DNA of 34,434 nt, from contig JASMHZ010000014.1 in NCBI GenBank assembly GCA_030750465.1, positions 1 through 34,434 of the forward strand, given 5' to 3'. Below the pieces are notes generated by a model. It saw only the letters and a list, made by a program, of their open reading frames with translations, was not told the DNA's origin and did not search any database. Each line of letters starts with the position of its first letter. The first letter of the stretch is position 1. Both the position numbers and the translations under genes were made by a program. The stretch is from Candidatus Peribacteraceae bacterium (GTDB lineage: Bacteria > Patescibacteriota > Gracilibacteria > Peribacterales > Peribacteraceae). Below, piece by piece: positions 28,707-34,434 of this stretch.

Positions 28707-29663
28707 ATGAAAAGATTGTTGTTGATTGCATTGGCCCCCGTTTTCCTAATCGCTTGTGAACAAGTGGAGCAGTTGCCGGCGGATGAAGTTCTTAAAAGAT
28801 CTGCTGTTGCAAGCAATGATCTATTGTCTGCAAGTTTCGACTTAAAAGGGACATATGCTTTCGAGGAAGCAGATAGATTTTCTGTAAATGGAAATTTGGA
28901 AATGGAAGGTGTCTTCCAGAGAAAGGGAGAAGATGTTGCAGGTTTGATAAAGACAAATGCACGTTTTCCAAAGGGGGAAAAGGTAATTAGTGCAGATATA
29001 GAAGCTGAAATAATTTCGATAACCGGCAGTGATCCCTTTGTATATCTTAATAAACTTGCTGTTGGTCCTGATTTCCCACTTTTCAGTCCGGATATTGTTG
29101 AGCGTCTTGATGGACAGTGGTGGAGAATCCCAGCTGATAATGCATCTCGCCCAGAGCAGTCGATATCACCTGATCCTCAATTACTTCGCATTCAATCTCA
29201 AGTTGTAGATGTTGTATCTGATCACGGGTTTTCTTCTGTAAACAGAAGGCTTGCGTACCACTATGAGGTAATAATTGATCCGGAAAAACTCAAGGCTTAC
29301 ATAGAGACCTTGTCGTCGGAATTGGAAAATGAGATGGATCCGGAAGCCATAGAGACTCTAATAAGTGGGATGGAAGCAAGGGGTGAAATATGGATAGATG
29401 CTGAAACGTTTTATTTAAATCGAATAAGATGGACAATTGCGCCATTCAATTTAACCGAGAGTTTGAATATGGCATTATCCTTTACAATTACTCTTTCGAA
29501 TATAAATTCAGCTCCTGATATCAAAATTCCAGAAGGAGCGAAGCCATTTTCGCTAGAAAATCTTTTGATGACAGAAGTCCAAGAGGATGATCTATCTACT
29601 CTACCATTGAGCATAGAAGATGCTATTATACGGAAGATTGTTGATGGGGATACTTCCCCTTGA
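28707..29663 (+). CDS. Lipoprotein, LppX/LolA-like fold suspected
   Basis: The 318-residue protein begins MKRLLLIALAPVFLIAC (lipobox LIAC). The body alternates strands with long turns: SASFDLKGTYAFEEADRFSVNGNLEMEGVFQ, then YHYEVIIDPEKLKAYIETLSSELENE and MEARGEIWIDAETFYLNRIRWTI. The pattern of an early amphipathic strand pair and a late G-E-I-W-I-D strand recalls LppX/LolA-type lipoproteins that hold lipids in a half-barrel, but this is fold resemblance only. The Met at 28707 is chosen for the signal peptide; the earlier ATG at 28638 lies in a repeat. The next gene follows 16 bases later, probably in the same operon. Confidence 0.72.
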   Translation: MKRLLLIALAPVFLIACEQVEQLPADEVLKRSAVASNDLLSASFDLKGTYAFEEADRFSVNGNLEMEGVFQRKGEDVAGLIKTNARFPKGEKVISADIEAEIISITGSDPFVYLNKLAVGPDFPLFSPDIVERLDGQWWRIPADNASRPEQSISPDPQLLRIQSQVVDVVSDHGFSSVNRRLAYHYEVIIDPEKLKAYIETLSSELENEMDPEAIETLISGMEARGEIWIDAETFYLNRIRWTIAPFNLTESLNMALSFTITLSNINSAPDIKIPEGAKPFSLENLLMTEVQEDDLSTLPLSIEDAIIRKIVDGDTSP

Positions 29664-29679
29664 ATATTCCCCCTTCCTC

Positions 29680-31698
29680 ATGTCGGATAAACCCAAGCAG
29701 GTTAAAAAGCCTTCAGTTGATAGTCTGTCTTCTACAGCACAGGCAAAGCAAGTTGCGATAGATAATGTTCCTCCCGAACTTAGGAAAAGAATGAAGATGA
29801 TCATTCTGTTCTTTATTGGAATGCCTTACATGGTTTATGTTATCTGGTGTCTGTTTTTAATCAGTATTTTCCCGAATCGTACCGGTGCATTCCAAAAATT
29901 ATTAATGCCTGCTGTAATGAGTTGTGGAATTGCAGCTCTCGTATTTGTTATTGTTGGGCTTTTGTTTTTAAAGAGAATAATGAGAAAGGGCGTTCCAAAT
30001 GCTGGTAAAGTTATGGGGATAATTCGTTTGTTGCTATTTCTTATTCCTGGCTTGGCGTTGTCCGGTATTGTTCCTACTATGATTATGCGAGAACCTAGTT
30101 TGATACTTGAAATAACAAAACCAGGACCGGGTGCGCGATTGATAGCTCCGTTGGCGATTACTTATAATCTGGAATCATCAGTTAGCGTACTGGAGAGGAG
30201 AGGACTTTCTGTTCTTGAGTATTCATGGGACTTTGATGGAGATGGTGAGGAGAATGATAAAACTGTACTGCCCGAAGCAACTGGTATTTACGAAAGACAG
30301 GGTGCATATGTTGTATCAGTTGTTATGACTCTGAACAATAACACGAAGCGTAGAATCTCTAAACGAATAGCGATTCCAGAAGAAGTGTTTTCATTCTCTC
30401 CTATTCGTCCTGGAGTTGATGAACCGATCAGGTTTAGCGTCGAGAGACTTGTAGATGATATCGAGATGATCACCGAAGTGCAGTGGGATTTTGATGCTGA
30501 TGACATTGTGGATACCGTAAGTGATTTGCCTGATGCAGTACATACTTATCTACGAACGGGGACAGTAGGTGTAATAGCTACAGTTAAGCTTAATAACCAG
30601 ACTCAAAAAACATATGAACGTGAAATCGAAATATTTGAGCCGCAACCACCCCCGTTCCCTGTTAAAATAATATCAGAGCCTTCGATTCTAATAGGTCCGG
30701 CACCATTTGGAACAATATTCAGAGTAGAATCGGAAGTTGATCTAGGTGATGTTATTTGGGAATTCGGAGATGGAGAGAAGAAGAGGGGAGACAGAGTTGG
30801 CCACACGTTCCAGCAGCGCGGAGTTTATCAAGTATCTGCACGTGTACATGCGACAAGCGGAGAAGTAGCACAGTTATCTAATGTAGTGCGTGTTGTAGAT
30901 AATCTTAAGCTTCCTGACCTTGCATTTGATGGGTCCCACACAGTAGATGACAAAAATGGCATAGTTGCAGAAGTTCCTGTTACCATCAATCTTAAACCCA
31001 GATCTACTATGCCACTTATTGATTTTAAGTGGGAAGCTCCCGGCGCGACAAGTGTTGGTTCAACAGATCATGAGCTTCAGGCAATTTACAGGAGGCCTGG
31101 GCATTACGATATAACTCTAATAGCACAGGATCCGGAGGGAAAGGTTCTAAGGCACATTATTTCGTTAACCGTTGAGCCTCCTTCAACGCAAGTTAAAATA
31201 CATATGAACCCGGAAGGAGGAATTGCCCCACTAGAAGTAAGGTTTGATGCTTCGGAAACGGTTATACCGAACGAAGAAATTTCTGGCTTTGAGTGGAAGT
31301 TTGGCGATACCAAGAGCGATGCACCACAGCAGAGAGGTGCTCTGGTAGAACATTTGTTCGAGGTGCCAGGAACTTTTACTGTTGTTTTAACTGCTTTTAC
31401 TACAAGCGGAAAGTCATTTAGTTCCGACAAGACAATTGTGATCCGAGCACCAGTATTGGATGCGTGCGCTGTTCCAAGCAGGTCATCCGGTAAGGCACCT
31501 TTGGGGGTCAGTTTTGATACTTCATGCACAACTGGTAACGCTGTGGAAATTAATTGGAACTTTGGTGACAAATCTGAATCTGATGAATTGAATCCAATAC
31601 ATGTATTTGAAGAAAGCGGTACATACCGAGTAGAGCTCACTTTAAAAGATGCAATTGGATCTACCAGTTCAACTACAATCAAGATTACTGTTGAATAA
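29680..31698 (+). CDS. Membrane protein with multiple PKD domains
   Basis: The 672-residue protein has a cytoplasmic N-terminus (about 1-40), three membrane helices (about 42-65, 75-100 and 110-130), then an extracytoplasmic array of five to six PKD domains. Each has the W-D/E-F-G/D-D-G core: YSWDFDGDGEENDK, VQWDFDADDIVD, VIWEFGDGEKKRGDRVGHTF, FEWKFGDTKSDA, INWNFGDKSESDELNPIHVF. PKD domains are Ig-like surface modules for protein or glycan contact. An N-terminal three-helix anchor is unusual, as most PKD proteins have a signal peptide instead. There is no catalytic domain. The Met at 29680 is chosen because residues before it are not membrane- or signal-like. Confidence 0.85.
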   Translation: MSDKPKQVKKPSVDSLSSTAQAKQVAIDNVPPELRKRMKMIILFFIGMPYMVYVIWCLFLISIFPNRTGAFQKLLMPAVMSCGIAALVFVIVGLLFLKRIMRKGVPNAGKVMGIIRLLLFLIPGLALSGIVPTMIMREPSLILEITKPGPGARLIAPLAITYNLESSVSVLERRGLSVLEYSWDFDGDGEENDKTVLPEATGIYERQGAYVVSVVMTLNNNTKRRISKRIAIPEEVFSFSPIRPGVDEPIRFSVERLVDDIEMITEVQWDFDADDIVDTVSDLPDAVHTYLRTGTVGVIATVKLNNQTQKTYEREIEIFEPQPPPFPVKIISEPSILIGPAPFGTIFRVESEVDLGDVIWEFGDGEKKRGDRVGHTFQQRGVYQVSARVHATSGEVAQLSNVVRVVDNLKLPDLAFDGSHTVDDKNGIVAEVPVTINLKPRSTMPLIDFKWEAPGATSVGSTDHELQAIYRRPGHYDITLIAQDPEGKVLRHIISLTVEPPSTQVKIHMNPEGGIAPLEVRFDASETVIPNEEISGFEWKFGDTKSDAPQQRGALVEHLFEVPGTFTVVLTAFTTSGKSFSSDKTIVIRAPVLDACAVPSRSSGKAPLGVSFDTSCTTGNAVEINWNFGDKSESDELNPIHVFEESGTYRVELTLKDAIGSTSSTTIKITVE

Positions 31699-31724
31699 AT
31701 TTATTATACTTAATTTTTACCTAT

Positions 31725-31817
31725 ATGAAGCACAAAACTGTTGTTAGAGTAGTCGCAAGTCTTGGCGCGATTGCAATCATTGCATCGGCTCTGCTACCTA
31801 TGATGTCGGCGTTTTAG
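31725..31817 (+). CDS. 30-residue single-span membrane peptide
   Basis: ATG at 31725 to TAG at 31817. The peptide begins MKHKTVVRVVASLGAIAI and ends IASALLPMMSAF: a basic N-terminus and one hydrophobic helix. -10-like strings TATTAT/TATACT lie at 31701-31710, leaving a ~14-base leader. It is convergent with tsaD, whose stop is 3 bases away. The K-H-K then helix layout resembles a short signal or an integral micropeptide. No family is recognised. It is too short for most gene callers. Confidence 0.6.
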   Translation: MKHKTVVRVVASLGAIAIIASALLPMMSAF

Positions 31818-31820
31818 TAC

Positions 31821-32837
31821 TCATAGAACTGCTTCATCCAGAGGCATTGATGCAACTGTCTCAAATTCATTGTGGGCTTTTTCGCCAGTCTCTTTGAGAA
31901 GAAAATAAGCTGCAGCACCAATCATTGCAGCATTATCTGTGCAGTAAGAAATTTTCATTGGAACCCTAAGTACAGCTGGCTTAATTGCTTCTTCGGCCAG
32001 TGTTCGCAGATGTATGTTTGCAGATACACCTCCGGCCAGATGGACCTCCTTTACTATTGGATAAACTTCAAGAGCTTTCTCTATACGGTCAATTAAATGT
32101 TTACAAATCGCATGTTGATAGGACGCTGTAATATCAGGTATTTGACTTTCAAAGTCAGGAGTATCGCGAAGCAAATATTTAAGTGAGGTCTTAAGTCCGG
32201 AAAAACTAAAGTCCATAGATTCATCGTTATGAAGAGGCAATGGAAATTTGAATGCATCGAAATTACCATCAATTGCAGACTTTGAAATTGAAGGACCTCC
32301 GGGATAGGAAAGGCCAAGAAGTTGTGCCCCCTTATCGAAGGCTTCTCCTGCGGCATCGTCTCTCGTTCTTCCAAGAAGTTTTCCCTTTGTGTGTGATTCC
32401 CTTAGCCACAAATCTGTGTGTCCGCCGGATGCAGAAAGAGAAAGGATAGGAAATGTATATTCATCAATTGCGTCAAGCCATGTTGAGCTTAGGTGCCCGA
32501 GTGTATGGTGAACACCAATTAATGGTTTATCCCAGATCGATGAAAGTGTTCTTGCGACTGTTGAGCCTACAAGAAGCGATACAAGAAGTCCGGGACCCTT
32601 TGTAACTGCTATTGCGTCAATCTGTTCATTTGAAACACCTGCCTTATCCAAGGCTTGATGAATTACGGGAAGAGTACATCGGACCTGCTCGCGGGCTGCT
32701 TTCTCTGGAATTACTCCACCGGAATTGGTGAATGTTTCTTTTGAACTGGAAATTACATTAGAAAGCACTTCGATTCCGTCTTTTACCACGGATGCGGATG
32801 TTTCGTCGCAAGAGGTTTCGATGGAGAGGATTAGCAC
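31821..32837 (-). CDS. tsaD: tRNA N6-adenosine threonylcarbamoyltransferase TsaD
   Basis: TsaD transfers the threonylcarbamoyl group to adenosine-37 of ANN-decoding tRNAs, with TsaB and TsaE. The 338-residue protein starts MLILSIETSCDETSASVV (ASKHA fold). The metal site HxxxH is in IGVHHTLGHLSS. SASGGHTDLW, YPGGPSISKSA, MDFSFSGLKTSLKYLL, HLAGGVSANIHLR and YCTDNAAMIGAAA complete the family pattern. Start is GTG at 32837, needed to keep the first strand. Length is normal. No tsaB or tsaE is in the window. Confidence 0.97.
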   Translation of the reverse strand: MLILSIETSCDETSASVVKDGIEVLSNVISSSKETFTNSGGVIPEKAAREQVRCTLPVIHQALDKAGVSNEQIDAIAVTKGPGLLVSLLVGSTVARTLSSIWDKPLIGVHHTLGHLSSTWLDAIDEYTFPILSLSASGGHTDLWLRESHTKGKLLGRTRDDAAGEAFDKGAQLLGLSYPGGPSISKSAIDGNFDAFKFPLPLHNDESMDFSFSGLKTSLKYLLRDTPDFESQIPDITASYQHAICKHLIDRIEKALEVYPIVKEVHLAGGVSANIHLRTLAEEAIKPAVLRVPMKISYCTDNAAMIGAAAYFLLKETGEKAHNEFETVASMPLDEAVL

Positions 32838-33113
32838 AAAATAATGTTGAAATAGACTATAGAACTCCTTTCCAGATCATGTCCTGATGTACCCTCCCCC
32901 CTGGGGTGGGTATAGGACCGGGTGGGCGGGATGCCATTAATATGTGTCATTTGAAAAACTGCGTCAATGCATCATTTTGTATAAACAATTTATACAGTCA
33001 AATAATTGGCTTAAATTAGCCAAAATAGGCGTTCCGCTCTAAAGCGGAACATTCATTTGAAAATAAATCGTAATCATGGCAATTACTAGACAATGAGTCC
33101 ATTCACCCCTAAA
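32838..33113. other. Intergenic region with several palindromes
   Basis: No gene is supported. It holds TACCC ... GGGTA around CCCCCTGGGG (32890-32912), resembling the G/C-tract operators bound by CsoR-family regulators; TGTATAAA-CAA-TTTATACA (32978-32996); and GTTCCGCT-CTAA-AGCGGAAC (33031-33050). None is followed by a T run long enough for a terminator. Confidence 0.5.
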
Positions 33114-33142
33114 TTGTCAGATAGTCAGAAATATGTTATAAT
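33114..33142 (+). promoter_or_regulatory. Promoter of the second sortase gene
   Basis: TTGTCA at 33114-33119, a 17-base spacer, TATAAT at 33137-33142 with a TGT extension; its end is 8 bases before the ATG. One of the best promoters in the window. Confidence 0.65.
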
Positions 33143-33150
33143 AACTCTAA

Positions 33151-33987
33151 ATGAAACATAGACATAAACAAGCATTAGCGGTTCTAGTTGCCTTTGTGCT
33201 TGTTGTGCCTGTGTATTTTGTGTGGGCAGGAACTATTTCTGGTGCTGTTGGAGCGTATATTTTAGCTCCTTTTTTAGATAATGAAGAGGTTCATGTGGAG
33301 ATTGACTTGTCTGATGCCGAAATGGTGGATATTGATGAGTGGAAAAAAGATAATTTTGAGGATGAAGTGATAATGCATTCAGCTCCTGAAATTTCTAAAG
33401 CAGTCATATTGAAAAAGCAGGAAGTAGTACCAACGCAAAAGGAACCGGATCAGGATGCAAAAACAAATATCATTGATGTGATAATGCAAAATCAAACAAA
33501 GAAGGAACTTGATCAATGGGGAATTGCAAACTGGCTCTCTATTTCTATTCCAAGCATATCAGTACGTGCACCGATTATGTATCCGGAAATAAAGTATTGG
33601 AATGCTAAGGAATGGGGCTTATTGGAAGAACAAATGCAAGTGGGGTTACTGCATGGTGCTACCGCATATCCTCATTCGATGAAACCAGGATCAATGGGAA
33701 CATTGTTTGTAGCAGGGCACAGCAGTCCGCCGCACGAGAGAGCAGAAGAAAGTGCTTACGGACACATATTTAAAAATCTTTCTAATATAGACAGGGGAGA
33801 TAAGATTACAATTGCTGGAAAAGGAACAATTGTTACATATGAAGTTATCAGAACGCATATTGTTTCGGCCAAAGATACAAGCATTCTTTCCCAGCAGAAT
33901 GATAAAAGCATGCTTAAATTAATAACCTGCCATCCTGTAGGATCAACAAAAGATAGGTTTGTTGTGACTGCTGTGAAAGTTAATTGA
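33151..33987 (+). CDS. Sortase-family transpeptidase (second copy)
   Basis: The 278-residue protein has an N-terminal membrane anchor (about 8-42, AVLVAFVLVVPVYFVWAGTISGAVGAYI), an acidic spacer (about 45-120), then the sortase domain. The catalytic residues are H190 in FVAGHSSPP, C260 in LKLITCHPVG and R269 in STKDRFVVTA. It differs from the sortase at 1610-2863 in the N-terminal region and in its insert after the His, so the two are not recent duplicates and may serve different substrates. No adjacent substrate with a sorting motif is seen. Confidence 0.9.
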   Translation: MKHRHKQALAVLVAFVLVVPVYFVWAGTISGAVGAYILAPFLDNEEVHVEIDLSDAEMVDIDEWKKDNFEDEVIMHSAPEISKAVILKKQEVVPTQKEPDQDAKTNIIDVIMQNQTKKELDQWGIANWLSISIPSISVRAPIMYPEIKYWNAKEWGLLEEQMQVGLLHGATAYPHSMKPGSMGTLFVAGHSSPPHERAEESAYGHIFKNLSNIDRGDKITIAGKGTIVTYEVIRTHIVSAKDTSILSQQNDKSMLKLITCHPVGSTKDRFVVTAVKVN

Positions 33988-33992
33988 TTTTG

Positions 33993-34434
33993 CTAGTCCA
34001 TTGAAACACGTCTTAAGGACAATACATAAGTGATAAGGAATATCAAAGATAAGATACTAATAACAAAGAATACTTGTTGTAATCCATATTTTTCTGCAAT
34101 AACTCCTAATCCGCTTACTGCAACTGCTGCAACGACTGTTAAAAATTGCTTATTAACCGAAAGCATTGTTGCTCTTTTGTCAGATTTAACTCGATCGTTT
34201 ATGTATGTGCTAACAGTGGGATCATAAAGTCCTCGGAGAAAAGAAAAGACGGCGAGGACAGGAAAAATATAATAGATACTGTCTATTCTTTGCATCAGCA
34301 CAAGAAATAGTCCAAATACTGCCGCATGAAGTACTAAGTATTTATCAATTGAAAATAGCTTTCCAAGCTTGTCTGCGAACCATGATCCTAGACCTCTGAA
34401 TACAAAGAAGGCAGCAGCAATAAATCCAAAGTAT
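33993..34434 (-). CDS. MFS transporter, C-terminal part (cut by window end)
   Basis: The frame is open to the last base and the gene's start lies outside the window. The visible ~147 residues show MFS C-half features: RGLGSWFADKLGKLFSIDKY, a loop like the G-x-x-x-D-R/K-x-G-R/K motif, then FLRGLYDPTVSTYINDRVKSDKRATMLS and four to five hydrophobic helices. The N-x-R-x-x-x-D-x-R-A-T segment is typical of drug/metabolite-efflux type MFS proteins. The substrate is not determinable. It is convergent with the sortase gene, 5 bases apart. Confidence 0.8.
   Translation of the reverse strand, partial: YFGFIAAAFFVFRGLGSWFADKLGKLFSIDKYLVLHAAVFGLFLVLMQRIDSIYYIFPVLAVFSFLRGLYDPTVSTYINDRVKSDKRATMLSVNKQFLTVVAAVAVSGLGVIAEKYGLQQVFFVISILSLIFLITYVLSLRRVSMD

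Noticed and set aside
31104-31682. 192-residue minus-strand frame
   Set aside because: A shadow of the PKD-protein gene, whose domain motifs are clear in the plus frame.
1-34434. Recoding of UGA as in some Patescibacteria
   Set aside because: Many genes end at TGA at family-typical lengths (for example tsaD and the DUF2157 gene) and no conserved protein needs TGA read through.

Overview
The window looks like a chromosomal segment of a Patescibacteria/CPR bacterium, perhaps Peregrinibacteria-like. This is inference from gene content and style: small lipoproteins, two sortases, Calx-beta and PKD surface proteins, a membrane-anchored Clp ATPase, a CIRCE-controlled groESL pair, an AT-leaning composition and almost no Shine-Dalgarno sequences. 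No rRNA is present to settle it. The standard genetic code fits: many genes end in TGA and none needs TGA read through.

Layout. 1-1450: the tail of a Calx-beta surface protein, two dispersed palindromic elements, a small gene broken in a C7 run, a GIY-YIG protein and a hairpin-rich repeat against tRNA-Leu(UAA). 1610-5768: sortase, mnmA, then a divergent DUF2157/GDYXXLXY membrane pair. 5811-13918: prfA, a BT1-type folate/biopterin transporter, purD, purF, a small lipoprotein, folD and tmk, which together read as a nucleotide and one-carbon block. 14211-17041: a small membrane protein overlapping a membrane-anchored double-AAA Clp-type ATPase. 17178-19306: groEL and groES behind a CIRCE operator. 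19436-23298: lipoproteins, tRNA-Leu(CAG), an O-antigen-ligase/TPR protein and an unknown protein. 23299-24676: about 1.4 kb nearly free of long genes, with a possible attenuator, a 35-residue membrane peptide gene and three tandem promoter/tRNA-Pro units, only the last of which is a complete tRNA. 24570-25195: an IS200-type element. 25232-31817: PEBP lipoprotein, LemA, TPM protein, three envelope proteins and a 30-residue peptide. 31821-34434: tsaD, a second sortase and the end of an MFS transporter.

Three genome-wide habits stand out. First, in at least fifteen genes a -10 hexamer ends only 6-9 bases before the start codon, so transcription should begin at or next to the start codon; leaderless mRNAs appear to be the default. 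Second, intergenic space is packed with 35-150 bp elements made of 6-9 base reiterations, usually folded into an inverted repeat. Their sequences differ but they sit directly on gene 3' ends, in several cases supplying the stop codon. Third, short hairpins with covarying stems and a GAA loop recur beside tRNA genes.

The most unusual locus is 24085-24438: a promoter plus tRNA-Pro 5' segment is repeated three times, and in one decayed copy the D-arm is split by an exact 20-bp perfect palindrome.
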